Positions 46,005 through 58,577 of a stretch of 64,000 nt of DNA are shown here, one piece after another. A program made the translations under genes and the position numbers. Source of the DNA: Archivesica marissinica (Eukaryota; Mollusca; Bivalvia; Venerida; Vesicomyidae); assembly GCA_014843695.1 (NCBI GenBank), contig CM026400.1, forward strand, positions 39,546,800 to 39,610,799, read 5' to 3'. Every line of letters begins with the position of its first letter. Within the stretch, counting starts at the first letter, position 1. A model generated the notes under the pieces. It saw only the letters and a list, made by a program, of their open reading frames with translations, searched no databases and had not been told where the DNA came from.

Positions 46005-46263
46005 GTTTAAGCTTTATTTATTTTACAACAATTGCGAAGCAAGTTTCAACAACAACTGGTCTTTCATATGGGACTTTAAACCGATGTCTCGTGTCGGTGC
46101 TTTACACCGTGCACGTAAAGGAACAAGAGGAGACTCTGGAATGGATCTCTCTCTCTGTTTATCATTGCACTATCTTCCAAAAATCTAAAATGAATACTCT
46201 CTTCAGGAGGCGTCGCTCATATGGGCAACCGGTGGCGACGATAAATAAACGTAAAACACACAA
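46005..46263 (+). mobile_element. Composite: SINE-A tail scrap (minus) joined to SINE-B copy 6 (plus, head missing)
   Basis: 46005-46055 matches the 3' end of SINE-A in minus orientation (gctttatttattttacaac, then attgcgaagcaag). It is followed directly by a plus-strand SINE-B from catatgggactttaaacc to the tail ggaggcgtcgctcatatggg and aataaacgtaaaacac. The SINE-B copy starts within its body, so it is 5' truncated at the junction. Confidence 0.8.
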
Positions 46264-46729
46264 TTTTAGTATTCTCTTAAGCGTATCCCGTCATTTTCTT
46301 ATTCAATCCAAACAATACTTTTCTTGAAAGACATACTTATATTAGTACTACACACATCGGAAAAAAATGTTAGCAAATTTGACCCTTTGGAAAGGGGCTG
46401 TTGCTAATGTTTTCAAAACGTGTAGCCCAATCCAGTTGCACTTTGAAAATGTCATGTATATGTATATGTATATTATCAGGTTTTATGTATGTTATTAATG
46501 TGACAGTAATGTTATTGTGATTGTAAATTGTATTAATCATTATGGAAAAAGTTGCAATAAAATATTATTAAATAAAAATATAATTATGATATTATGCTAT
46601 ATGCAACAAAGATATGAGCAATATGATATATGCTATTATAATGTACGCTACTATGATATTGCAATTAACTATCACTAAAATGCAATTAACTATCAATGAA
46701 ATGCAATTAACTATCACTAAGCAGTATGG
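46264..46729. other. Unassigned DNA with a short triplicate repeat
   Basis: AT-rich. The word atgcaattaactatca occurs about three times at 46661-46718. Confidence 0.6.
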
Positions 46730-47383
46730 TTGTTACATACAGTAAATGACTCATTAGTTGAAGTCATGGTCGAATTAAAGTGCCGTTCAGTGAGTCTAAA
46801 TATGTTGTTTTTTGGCATACCAGAGGGCACAGCACAGATCCATACCCCACATAATGCCCACTATAGTCATGTACCCCCTAGTGTACCCCCCAGTTTACCC
46901 TACAGTGTTCTTATATCAGAAGTAGTTTCCGGACAGGCGGCTGAGATGGAAATGAACAACCCAGTTTCTGAAGCTACACCTGTCCCTGTGCCATATGTTG
47001 AGAACTGTGCATCGAAGATACGTGGTTTTTGTAGTAAAATATTAAATATTTCTGATCCTGGTTCATGCTTGGCCATCGATGTGGCACACAGAATAAGTGC
47101 ACCTTACACAGGAAAGATACGCCCAATAGTCATCCGATTCAAAGACAAAGAGTTCAAACAAACTCTCAAACAGTGCCTTAGACATGTAAATCTTCGATCT
47201 ACTGCATACAATGTTTCAGATCAGCACCCTCCAGAGTTATTGGAAAGGCGACGTACCCTTATCCAGGAGATGCCCAAGGCCAGGCAAGACGGACACCGTG
47301 CTGTGCTGGTCCGGGATAAACTGTTTATAAACAATCAACTATTCAAACCTGGTACCGGCCGACAGTACGATGGTTCAAGATAG
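46730..47383 (+). pseudogene. L1-type retrotransposon ORF1 protein, 5'-truncated
   Basis: A 217-codon frame with no proper start: it opens at a TTG and the N-terminal part is missing. It reads LKCRSVSLNMLFFGIPEG, the start of the RRM-like domain of L1 ORF1 proteins (RSxRxNLxFxGIPE pattern). It continues with IDVAHRISAP and RPIVIRFKDKEFKQTLKQ, then a C-terminal domain with LLERRRTLIQEMPKAR and DKLFINNQLFKPG. ORF1 proteins bind the element's RNA. The stop at 47381 is followed within about 25 bp by the ORF2 endonuclease, the usual order. The rest of ORF2 is damaged, so the copy is dead. Confidence 0.8.
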
Positions 47384-47394
47384 GATTCCCGAGA

Positions 47395-48516
47395 AAAGTG
47401 TATTTTAAATATTATCTCTTGGAATGTTGAAGGTTTAAAAACTTGTTTGTTTGACGATGATTTTGTAAATTTCGTTTCTAATTTTGATGTGTTGTTCTTT
47501 TCGGAAACCTGGCAACGAAAAAATGATACATTCGAAATTGAAGGTTATGGAATCCGTGTATGTACCCAGAAAGGAAAGCCTAAGTGTAAAGTCTAAACGA
47601 GGTCATGGGGGAATTTGTCTTTATTACAAAGAGAAATTCAAAAGTGGGATCACAATTTTTGAAATAGACTATACTGGATTTAATGCTGTAAACGATTTTT
47701 CGGATTAGAGGATGATCTTTATATTTGCTTTTTATATATCCCTCCTAGTAAATCTGTTTATTATGCAATGCACGAACTTGGTTATTTCGAAGTATTATAA
47801 ATATATATATGTTATGAACAGAGACGAATCTATTGAATATGAATATAATATTCCGCATCGATTTTCAATGGATGATAGTGTAAATACATCTGGTATTAAG
47901 CTGATAGAAATTTGTTTCAGTAGTAAATTAAAAATTGTAAACGGTCGATGTGGGGACGACGCTGGTGTTGGTAGTTATACAAATATGACTGTTCAAGGAA
48001 ATAGCCTCATTGATTATGCTTTATGTTCTGGCGATGTGTTTCCACTTATTAATGATATTATCGTACACGACATATATACATGCTCAACACATGCACCTAT
48101 ACAAATAAGTTTTGCTGTGAATAACACAAATGAGACGAATAATATTAAAGATAATTGTACTTATGATAAACTTAGATTTAACGTTGAAAATATACAATGT
48201 TATAGAGATGTAATGTATTTTGAATTTTGGTATTGCCACTATGTCAACATGGGTTTACGAAAAAACTTTTTCAGTTTTTGGACAAAAACGAACAGTTAAC
48301 AAAAGCAGCAAGCGTAAGCTTAAAAGCCCTCGGTTTAACAATGATTGTGAATATGCACGACGAGAATTTAAACTAGCAACTAGAAATTATAGAAAATGTC
48401 GATCAGTTGAAAAGAATGAACTATTAATAATAAGACGCCGGCGGTATAAACAAGTTAAAAGGAGAGCTATTGCACAACATAAGAATAAACAAAATAGTGA
48501 ATTACACAGTAGTTAA
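47395..48516 (+). pseudogene. L1-type ORF2 remnant: APE endonuclease and linker, no reverse transcriptase
   Basis: Begins IISWNVEGLKTC (the SWNxxGL start) and DVLFFSETWQ (catalytic Glu). A frameshift near 47590 is followed by RGHGGICLYYKEK. A stop at 47706 interrupts, then FSMDDSVNTSGIKL, LKIVNGRCGDDAGVGSY, SLIDYALCSGDVFPLIND and IVHDIYTCSTHAPIQI (STH replaces the usual SDH). Another shift leads to the basic linker RRRRYKQVKRRAIAQHKNKQ. The sequence ends there: no RT domain follows, so the copy is 3'-deleted. It matches the scrambled copy at 41880-43010. Confidence 0.85.
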
Positions 48517-48949
48517 TAATCACCCACGAGAAACCCTACAAGCTGAAACGCCATACTAGTATTAATATCGATCGGTTTTATTGACACAACGTGCTGTAGA
48601 AAGTTCTTGACAATCTCATAAATAGAGTTGCATATTTACGTCGATAGATAAGTTTTAATAGGGTGAGCAAAGTTCAACAGCTGTAGTCGTTGTTTATTTC
48701 ATATTTAACAACGTTATATTTGTTCTTTGCTTATAGGAACAAAATTTCAAGTCACGTTATAATTCATATTTTATCTATCTATCTTCCTTTAATTTCAAAC
48801 CCCTAGCGAGGATGTAGACATGTTGCGTTGACGAGGGTTTGAAACAAAGAAGTTTAAAGGACGAGAAGTGAAAGGCAAACTTTAAGATAGTAATAAAATA
48901 TTTGACATACATTTATCAAAAGGACGAGAAGCTAAAAGCAAACTAGAAG
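48517..48949. other. Unassigned DNA, possible 3' end of the next LINE
   Basis: AT-rich. The words aaaggacgagaag and gcaaact occur twice (about 48857 and 48919). No gene is visible. Confidence 0.45.
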
Positions 48950-49870
48950 ATAGTAATGAACAATAAGTAGGGTTAAGTTCAAAAGCAGATAGGCAGAACA
49001 ACTAGGGGCTGGTATGGTCAATACGGCAAACAGTAATATTGAACTGTTGTATGGTAGGGATATGGGCAGTGTCAGGAGGGAGGTCCTGTAGCAGTCCGTT
49101 GTAGCTGTAATTAACCTATTTTCTAAGGATTGACAGTTGTGTGTGGGACGGGAGAGGGGAACTATCTAATCCTCAATGGGTATAGGAACCTGCTCATTAT
49201 GAATTTTATGCATACAGATAACCTCTTGTCAATATGACGGAGATCGAGTCTGCGTATATTTAGAAATTTAGCATGTCCATAACACTAGAGGTACGATTGA
49301 AGTCAGCCTTTATCCAACCTTTTATCCAATAAGATTTGACCTTGATGCTTCTACGTAGAAACCCTAATGTTTGTGTAGATTACTTTATTGATGTGAGCGT
49401 ACCACGACATGTTATTCGAGATATCCATGCAGAAGTATTTAGCTCAAGTAGGACTACATGGCGATTACATTGACTGGGAATAGGATGCTTCCTTCTAATG
49501 ACGTGGATATGTGTAGTGATTGCATTCAATGTCCCATTCCAACTCCCACTCCTCTAACCGTTTAAGATCGTTTTTGGAATGTGACCTACTCATTTGCAGA
49601 CATCAGAGATAAATATACCACAGTGTCGTCTGCAAAGATACAAACACTGGAACTGATGTTTTATGGGGTGTGGTTTATATAAGCTAATAATAGCAGGGGT
49701 CCAAGTAGGGATCCCTGTGTACCTCCAAGAAAATACACGAATGGCTTCTGAACTGATGCCATTAATAACAACTGTCTGGAGTCTGTTGTCTATTATATAT
49801 CTATATTATTACAATTGCTGGCATATAAATCTGGCAAACAGCGTATTCTCGCCTTTCTGAACAGTGTTAT
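48950..49870 (-). pseudogene. Jockey/CR1-like LINE remnant: reverse transcriptase C-terminal half
   Basis: Minus-strand translation across several frames gives TVVINGISSEAIRVFS, GGTQGSLLGPLLLLAYIN and IFADDTVVYL (catalytic FADD). Then follow TLGFLRRSIKVKSYWIK, NRTSSVMDMLN and NGLLQDLPPDTAHIPTIQQF, the thumb and C-terminal landmarks of jockey-type RTs. Stops and frameshifts are frequent. The endonuclease half is missing upstream. It complements the remnant at 7165-8560, which keeps the front half, but I cannot tell if they are one family. The plus-strand frame at 49663-49860 is a shadow of it. Confidence 0.88.
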
Positions 49871-50070
49871 AACAAGAAGTTACACGATGTTCATATAATT
49901 TTACTGTGCCATAAATCTAATTTCACATAACCTATTCTTAATCAGTGTGCATCGGTACCGATTTTGTCTTTCAGTGTTATATCATTGTTTTAGAGCAGTT
50001 TCTAATATTCAATTAGCAGTAATTTTGCAGCTATATCCTATATGTACTGTGATACATGATTGTGATATGG
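49871..50070. other. No recognisable feature
   Basis: Short AT-rich stretch between a LINE remnant and a SINE. Confidence 0.5.
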
Positions 50071-50322
50071 TGTGTTTTACGTTTATTTATCGTCGCTACC
50101 GGTTGCCCATATGAGCGACGCCTCCTGAAGATATTATTCATTTTAGATTTTTGGAGGACAGTGCAATGATACAGACAGATACCCATTCCAGAGTCTCCTC
50201 TGGTTCGTTTACGTACACGGTGTACAACACCGACACGAGACATCGTTTTAAAGTCCCATCTGAAAGACTGTTTTAATTTATTAGGGTCAGAAGGGGGAGC
50301 GAACCTGAGATCCCTGGATTAT
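50071..50322 (-). mobile_element. SINE-B copy 7, head truncated
   Basis: Minus-strand copy with full tail (stem 50091-50097 with 50114-50120) and body. The B-box is degenerate (gttcgctccc) and the A-box part is missing. Confidence 0.85.
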
Positions 50323-50531
50323 GTCATATGGATGTTTGATCATCTCTTATAACTCCACGATGGAGGGCATTGCACTTTTATGCTGTAGACAAATCACTGG
50401 ACCGACTACAATCTGTGATGCACTTCTTGGGAGTAGGCACAGATTTGGTGTGTCATTTTAATTAAGGTTAAACTATATGTGAGCTGTTGTGTATATAGAT
50501 ACATTGTAGTTTATATTTTATACAAATTTTA
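50323..50531. other. No recognisable feature, ends at gap
   Basis: Unique sequence up to the gap. It does not match the G-rich array that begins on the other side, so the gap joins unlike sequences. Confidence 0.6.
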
Positions 50532-51531
50532 NNNNNNNNNNNNNNNNNNNNNNNNNNNNNNNNNNNNNNNNNNNNNNNNNNNNNNNNNNNNNNNNNNNNN
50601 NNNNNNNNNNNNNNNNNNNNNNNNNNNNNNNNNNNNNNNNNNNNNNNNNNNNNNNNNNNNNNNNNNNNNNNNNNNNNNNNNNNNNNNNNNNNNNNNNNNN
50701 NNNNNNNNNNNNNNNNNNNNNNNNNNNNNNNNNNNNNNNNNNNNNNNNNNNNNNNNNNNNNNNNNNNNNNNNNNNNNNNNNNNNNNNNNNNNNNNNNNNN
50801 NNNNNNNNNNNNNNNNNNNNNNNNNNNNNNNNNNNNNNNNNNNNNNNNNNNNNNNNNNNNNNNNNNNNNNNNNNNNNNNNNNNNNNNNNNNNNNNNNNNN
50901 NNNNNNNNNNNNNNNNNNNNNNNNNNNNNNNNNNNNNNNNNNNNNNNNNNNNNNNNNNNNNNNNNNNNNNNNNNNNNNNNNNNNNNNNNNNNNNNNNNNN
51001 NNNNNNNNNNNNNNNNNNNNNNNNNNNNNNNNNNNNNNNNNNNNNNNNNNNNNNNNNNNNNNNNNNNNNNNNNNNNNNNNNNNNNNNNNNNNNNNNNNNN
51101 NNNNNNNNNNNNNNNNNNNNNNNNNNNNNNNNNNNNNNNNNNNNNNNNNNNNNNNNNNNNNNNNNNNNNNNNNNNNNNNNNNNNNNNNNNNNNNNNNNNN
51201 NNNNNNNNNNNNNNNNNNNNNNNNNNNNNNNNNNNNNNNNNNNNNNNNNNNNNNNNNNNNNNNNNNNNNNNNNNNNNNNNNNNNNNNNNNNNNNNNNNNN
51301 NNNNNNNNNNNNNNNNNNNNNNNNNNNNNNNNNNNNNNNNNNNNNNNNNNNNNNNNNNNNNNNNNNNNNNNNNNNNNNNNNNNNNNNNNNNNNNNNNNNN
51401 NNNNNNNNNNNNNNNNNNNNNNNNNNNNNNNNNNNNNNNNNNNNNNNNNNNNNNNNNNNNNNNNNNNNNNNNNNNNNNNNNNNNNNNNNNNNNNNNNNNN
51501 NNNNNNNNNNNNNNNNNNNNNNNNNNNNNNN
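50532..51531. other. Assembly gap (1,000 N) at the inner end of the right arm
   Basis: Exactly 1,000 N. The right flank is the reverse complement of the G-rich array whose left copy is at 43055-44925. By the mirror sum 96198, the array's inner end would fall at about 51270, inside this gap. Confidence 0.99.
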
Positions 51532-53140
51532 GAATCTACACGGCTAGTAAAAACCCCCAACTGATTACCTCTGAATCCACACGGCTAGTGAAAACCCCCA
51601 ACTGATTACCTATGAATCTACACGGCTAGTGAAAAACCCCAACTGATTACCTATGAATCTACACGGCTAGTGAAAACCCCCAAATGATTACCTATGAATC
51701 TACACGGCTAGTGAAACCCCAAAACTGATTACCTATGAATCTAAACGGATAGTAAACCCCCCAACTGATTACCTATGAATCTACACGGATAGTGAAACCC
51801 CCAACTGATTACCTATGAATCTACACGGATAGTGAAACCCCCCCAACTGATTACCTATGAATCTACACGGATAGTGAACCCCCCAACTGATTACCTATGA
51901 ATCTACACGGATAGTGAAACCCCCCCCCCCCCAAACTGATTACCTAGAACTACACGGATAGTGAACCCCCCCCCACCCCCAACTGATTACCTATGAATCT
52001 ACACGGATAGTGAAACCCCCCCAACCCCCAACTGATTACCTATGAATCTACACGGATAGTGAACCCCCCCCACCCCCAACTGATTACCTATGAATCTACA
52101 CGGCTAGTGAAAACCCCCAACTGATTACCTATGAATATACACGGCTAGTGAAACCCCCCAACTGATTACCTATGAATCTACACGGCTAGTGAAAACCCCC
52201 AACTGATTACCTATGAATCTACACGGATAGTGAAACCCCCCAACTGATTACCTATGAATCTACACGGATAGTGAAATCCCCCAACTGATTACCTATGAAT
52301 CTACACGGCTAGTGAAACCCACCAACTGATTACCTATGAATATACACGGATAGTGAAACCCCCCAACTGATTACCTATAAATCTACACGGATAGTGAAAC
52401 CCCCCAACAGATTACCTATGAATCTACACGGCTAGTGAAAACCCCCAACTGATTACCTATGAATCTACACGGCTAGTAAAAACCCCCAACTGATTACCTT
52501 TGAATCTACACGGCTAGTGAAAACCCCCAACTGATTACCTATGAATCTACACGGCTAGTGAAACCCCCAACTGATTACCTATGAATCTACACGGCTAGTG
52601 AAAACCCCCAATGATTACCTATGAATCTACACGGCTAGTGAAACCCCCAACTGATTACCTATGAATCTAAACGGATAGTGAAACCCCCAAATGATTACCT
52701 ATGAATCTACACGGATAGTGAAAACCCCCCAACTGATTCCTATGAATCTACACGGATAGTGAAACCGCCCCCAACTGATTACCTATGAATCTACACGGAT
52801 AGTGAATCCCCCCCCAACTGATTACCTATGAATCTACACGGATAGTGAAACCCCCCCCCCCCAACTGATTACCTATGAATCTACACGGATAGTGAAACCC
52901 CCCCCCCCACCCCCAACTGATTACCTATGAATCTACACGGATAGTGAAACCCCCCCCCCACCCCCAACTGATTACCTATGAATCTACACGGATAGTGAAC
53001 CCCCCAACTGATTACCTATGAATCTACACGGATAGTGAACCCCCCCCCCCCCAACTTATTACCTATGAATCTACACGGATAGTGACCCCCCCCCAACTGA
53101 TTACCTATGAATCTACCAGATAAGGAATCACTGATTACCT
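51532..53140. repeat. G-rich (here C-rich) satellite, right inverted copy
   Basis: Reverse complement of the 43055-44925 array: ctatgaatctacacggatag and tgaaacccccaactgattac. The outermost units, next to the conserved flank at about 53100-53140, match the left array unit by unit apart from C/G-run length. Further inside, order and deletions differ. Confidence 0.96.
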
Positions 53141-53187
53141 ATGGAGCAAATTATCTTCGTTAGAAAAAAAAAATATTAATGTTCATA

Positions 53188-54318
53188 AAATACCTCGGTT
53201 TCTATTTATTTTTAATTTTAAGGGGTTTTTTCACTCCAAAACGTGTGTGGATTATCTGTAGATAATAAATGCACCTTTCTTTTTTTATCTAAACGATATG
53301 CAGTACGAGCCCGACGTTTAGCAATTCTAAAACAGCGTCTTCTTACAATTAGGATGTCCATGTTTTGAGTTGAACGATGCATATTATAAAGTTTATTTGC
53401 ATGTTTTAAATCATGCCTTGCATTCCTGGTTAAACCACGGTCTTTTAAAGTCCCCTTTATTTACACCCTTTGAACCAGTGATTATTTGCGATTCACCAAA
53501 AATGCTAAATGCGTGCTGTACAAAATACCAGGCCTGGAGGTTATAAAACTTTTCTCCAATCTCAGACTCGGTCTTAAGCTTCTGATTGGTTCAGCTAATT
53601 GTAAATATCAGAATCAACCAATCAAATCACTTGAGTTTGAGATTTGATAAACGCTTTATAACATCCGACCCAGATATTTTTTCTATTCCGGAATTTAACT
53701 CTACATCGGCAGTCAAAACATTATTTACAATAGTATCAATATTCAAAATTTCACCATCTATTAGTTTCTATAATTATGTATTTACATTATCACTGTCCCA
53801 TTTTAATTTCTCAATAGTAATGCGTTGGTTTCGACATGGCAAAGGTATATTATTTATACATAAGTCCAATTGAATAGATGCGGTGAAAAGGTATATAAAT
53901 CGTGAACGATAAAATTATGAATAAAGGGAAATAAATCGTACGACATTAACACATAATCTATCAAACTTTTACCTGTATTAATAAAATATTTATATTTTAC
54001 ATAAATAGGTGAACACGCCACTACCGGCAGCTGTGCCCATGCATCCGTTAACATTTTTTATATCGGTGCTAAGACAACAAAAAATCAATTAATTTATTAC
54101 CGGAAGAGTTAACAACTCCATCCATTTTCTAACGGGAATATTTACGTAAAGTATACATCACTAGATTCATCCTTTTCTATAGAGTTTATATAGCGATCAA
54201 AATGGTTCCTTTCTTCCAAAGCATCCGATTTATTTCCACATCTGGCAATGAGATCACCGATCACCGAAACACGGTCAATTTGAGAATATTCACGTACTTT
54301 CTTAACCAATACTTCCAA
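53188..54318 (-). pseudogene. L1-type LINE remnant: endonuclease and linker (right inverted copy)
   Basis: Mirror of 41880-43010. The endonuclease piece differs from the left by MSYDLF for MSFDLF, plus several single-base and one-base indel differences (for example c-run and T-run lengths near 54060-54110). It is dead in both arms. Confidence 0.8.
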
Positions 54319-54400
54319 AAAAATCCTGTTTCGTGCATATTAAAATAGATCGAATTACTTGGAGGTATATATATAAAGCACAAGTATGTTCACGGTGAGT

Positions 54401-54546
54401 GTCGTGCTTGTGTGTGTTTTTTTACATTATTTATCGTCACCCATATGAGGGTATTCTGAAGGATAATGCAGTGATACAGACAGAGACCAATTCCAACGTC
54501 CTATCTCATATGGTTCTTTTATGTGCACTGTGTAAAGCACCGACAT
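54401..54546 (-). mobile_element. SINE-B copy 5, right inverted copy
   Basis: Mirror of 41652-41797. Confidence 0.75.
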
Positions 54547-54750
54547 CGGTGTAAGACAAGGCGAAAATCTCTCACCGGTGCTCGTTAACCTCTACCTCAA
54601 TGATCTGGAAGACTTCTTAACATTAAAGAATAACACTGGCATAAATTTAAATGATTTACCACAAGAACTATTACCAATGGTAAAAAATATGATTCTACTA
54701 TATGCTGATGATACAATTATTATGGCTGAGGATCCTTTTTTTCTATAACC
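54547..54750 (+). pseudogene. L1-type reverse transcriptase fragment with YADD motif (right copy)
   Basis: Plus-strand frame GVRQGENLSPVLVNLY through PQELLPM to LLYADDTIIMAEDPFF, then stop. It is open throughout, whereas the left copy has a stop and reads GEHLSP. Only about 65 codons of the RT palm survive, so it is non-functional. The difference from the left is at least two substitutions in 200 bp. Confidence 0.85.
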
Positions 54751-55432
54751 TGTTTTCGTGGGTGATTACTTGTTGTTTTTTGTTTGTTTTGTTGTTGTTT
54801 GTATTTACAGTCTGATTATTTAGGGCAGTCACTTGTATACATAACATTCGAAAACAAAAACAATATATCAAACCGAAAATATTTTTCTGTAAGCCTACAG
54901 CTTTGACCACGCGGCCATCCTGTCATGTGTGATAATTCGATATATTATTCAATCAGTGTTGATGATGATAATTGTGCTTATTTACCCTCGCCTTCGGAGA
55001 ACACTATGGGCGAGCGTCAATCAGTGTTTTAACTCGCCAATGTTTATATACATCAGCATGTTTGTATACAAGTGACTGACCTGATTAATCGAATTGTGTG
55101 TCTCTTACCCATTCCGAGAAACAGCTGCTAATTAGTTCAACCGCGATCTGATCGATGCTGAATACTGATTTTTTAAAGCATTTCTTAGCTGCGCATTAGT
55201 GCTTTTTTCCATTTCAGTAGTTCAAAATGTCAGGTTCGAATAAGTATTTAATTATCAATTAGCGACTGTTCTTCGGTTTTAATATGTAAAGATAATAATA
55301 TGTCAGTAGACTGTGATAGTTTGATTATCTGTGATTAGATTAGTCTCTTATAATTCTTTTATAATGAATGGTGTTGTACTTTGCCACGATAATGTGTTGT
55401 GTATATTTTATGTATTGTACAACGATGAGACC
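54751..55432. other. Mirror of the unassigned left segment 40766-41455
   Basis: No gene recognised. It differs from the left by scattered substitutions, for example three within 21 bp near 54880-54896. Confidence 0.5.
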
Positions 55433-55805
55433 AATAATAATATAAATACATTGTACATACCTGTACGTTGTATAAATACGATTTACCAGCTAATATAAAT
55501 ACATTGTACATACCTGTACGTTGTATAAATACGATTTACCAGCTAATATAAATACATTGTACATACCTGTACGTTGTATAAATACGATTTACCAGCTAAT
55601 ATAAATACATTGTACATACCTGTACGTTGTATAAATACGATTTACCAGCTAATATAAATACATTGTACATACCTGTACGTTGAATAAATACGATTTACCA
55701 GCTAATATAAATACATTGTACGTACCTGTACGTTGTATAAATACGATTTATCAGTTAATATAAATACATTGTACATACCTGTATGTTGTATAAATACGAT
55801 TGTCA
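55433..55805. repeat. Satellite array, 53-bp unit (right inverted copy)
   Basis: Reverse complement of 40393-40765, with the same number of units. Confidence 0.97.
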
Positions 55806-57713
55806 TATGGTTTTACATACTAAGATATCGCTACATGTACATACAATATATCTAATGGATTTACATACTAAGATATCGCTACATGTACAAACAATATATC
55901 TAATGGTTTTACATACTATGATATCGCTACATGTACATAAAATAGATATAATGGTTTTACATACTAAGTTATCGCTACATGTACACACAATATATCTAAT
56001 GGTTTTACATACTAAGATATCTTTACATGTACACACAATATATCTAATGGTTTTACATACTACGATATCTTTACATGTACACACAATATATCTAATGGTT
56101 TTACATACTAAGATATTGCTACATGTACACACAATATATCTAATGGTTTTACATACTAAGATATCGCTACATGTACACACAATATATCTAATGGTTTTAC
56201 ATACTAAGATATCGCTACATGTACACACAATATATCTAATGGTTTTACATACTAAGATATCGCTACATGTACACACAATAGATCTAATGGTTTTACATAC
56301 TACGATATCGCTACATGTACACACAATAGATCTAATGGTTTTACATACTAAGATATCTTTACATGTACACACAATATATCTAATGGTTTTACATACTAAG
56401 ATATCTTTACATGTACACACAATAGATCTAATGGTTTTATATACTAAGATATCGCTACATGTACAGACAATATATCTAATAGATTTCCATACTGAGATAT
56501 CGCTACATGTACAGACAATATATCTAATGGTTTTACACAATACGATATATCTACAGACAATAGATCTAACGGTTTTACATAATGCGATATCGCTACATGT
56601 ACAGACAATATATCTAATGGTTTTACATAATACGATATATCTACAAACAATATATCTAATGGTTTTACACAATATGATATATCTACGTGTATATACAGAA
56701 TGGATCTAATGGTTTTACACAATACGATATATCTACAAACAATAGATCTAATGGTTTTACACAATACGATATATCTACGTGTATATACAGAATATATCTA
56801 ATGGTTTTACACAATACGATATATCTACAAACAATAGATCTAATGGTTTTACACAATACGATATATCTACGTGTATATACAGAATAGATCTAATGATTTT
56901 ACACAATACGATATACCTACAAACAATATATCTAATGGTTTTACGTAATAAGATATATCTACGTGTATAAACGATAGATCTAATGGTTTTACACAATACG
57001 ATATATCTACAAAAAATAGATCTAATGGTTTTACGTAATAAGATATATCTATGTGTATAAACAATAAATCTAATGGTTTTACGTAATAAGATATATCTAT
57101 GTGTATAAACAATAGATCTAATGGTTTTACAAAATACGATATATCTACAAACAATAGATCTAATGGTTTTACACAATACGATATATCTGCAAACAATAGA
57201 TCTAATGGTTTTACACAATACGATATATCTACAAACAATAGATCTAATGGTTTTACACAATACGATATATCTACAAACAATAGATATAATGGTTTTACGT
57301 AATAAAATATATCTACGTGTATAAACAATAGATCTAATGGTTTTACACAATACGATATATCTACAAACAATAGATCTAATGGTTTTACACAATACGATAT
57401 ATCTACAAACAATAGATCTAATGGTTTTACACAATACGATATATCTACAAACAATAGATCTAATGGTTTTACACAATACGATATATCTACAAACAATAGA
57501 TCTAATGGTTTTACACTATACGATATATCTACAAACAATAGATCTAATGGTTTTACACAATACGATATATCTACAAACAATATTATAGATCTAATGGTTT
57601 TACACAACACAATTTAACTACATGTATAAACGATAGATCTAATGGTTTTACACAATACGATATATCTACATGTACAAATAATATATCTAATGATTTTACA
57701 CAACACAATTTAA
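55806..57713. repeat. 42/48-bp satellite array (right inverted copy)
   Basis: Reverse complement of 38485-40392. Long frames mirrored between arms translate identically (308, 289, 247 and 233 codons), so no amino-acid-changing difference is seen in about 1.9 kb. Confidence 0.97.
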
Positions 57714-57773
57714 CTACATGTGGTTTGATTTCATGAACATAAATAGAATCACCGAGTATAGGCAAGTCAGCAA

Positions 57774-58055
57774 CAGACGCATCTGTGGTCCAGTGGTTAA
57801 CACGTTGGACCGGTAATCCATGGATCGCAGGTTCGATCCCCCGTCTGACCCTAAGAAAATTAACAGTCGTTCAGATGGGACATTAAACCGAGGTCTCGTG
57901 TCGGTGCTGTACACCGTGCACGTAAAAGAACCAGGAGATGTCTCTGTCTGTATCATTGCACTATCCTCAAACTAATCTAAAATGACTAATCTCTTTAGTA
58001 GGCGTCGCTCATATGGGTAACCGGTAGCGACGATAAATAAACGTAAACCACACAC
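57774..58055 (+). mobile_element. SINE-B copy 4, right inverted copy
   Basis: Mirror of 38143-38424 with A-box, B-box and full hairpin tail. Confidence 0.9.
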
Positions 58056-58577
58056 ACGCAAGTAAGCTGGATAGCTTCCTCGCCTTTACTATTTACGTTT
58101 ATACGTGTGTGCAGATCTGTCAACCATATACTGTGTACTTATATTGGATGCGTTATTCTTCATTGTCGGCTTCCGTGGTCGAGTTGTTGAGGTCGCTGAC
58201 TTGTATACCAATTTAACATATCAACGGTGGCAGTTTCAAAACGCCATGTATAAAACCAAGTCTCTAGTCTTGTCATTTCTTTCGAACAAGACTTCTTATT
58301 CAGCAAGAAATGATCTTTTGATTATTTTATTAACAATAATAATTTTGTAAAATTGCATGTAAAATTATTACATTGGTTGTCTCTGTGGTGACAACTACTC
58401 CTATATTAAGTTCACAATAGGAGTGTATATAATTGCTATGCATTGGATGTGATTTCTGTGAATATGTGTATGTTACATTGAAAAACTAAACGGGGTTACC
58501 CAGTTATGGAGCCACAAAAATAAAAATAAAAAGTTGGCACTTTCTTACGGATGTTAGTGTACAAGGTACTGGTTGGT
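58056..58577. other. Mirror of the unassigned left segment 37621-38142
   Basis: No gene recognised. The 81-codon frame at 58105-58350 is identical in translation to its mirror. Confidence 0.5.
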
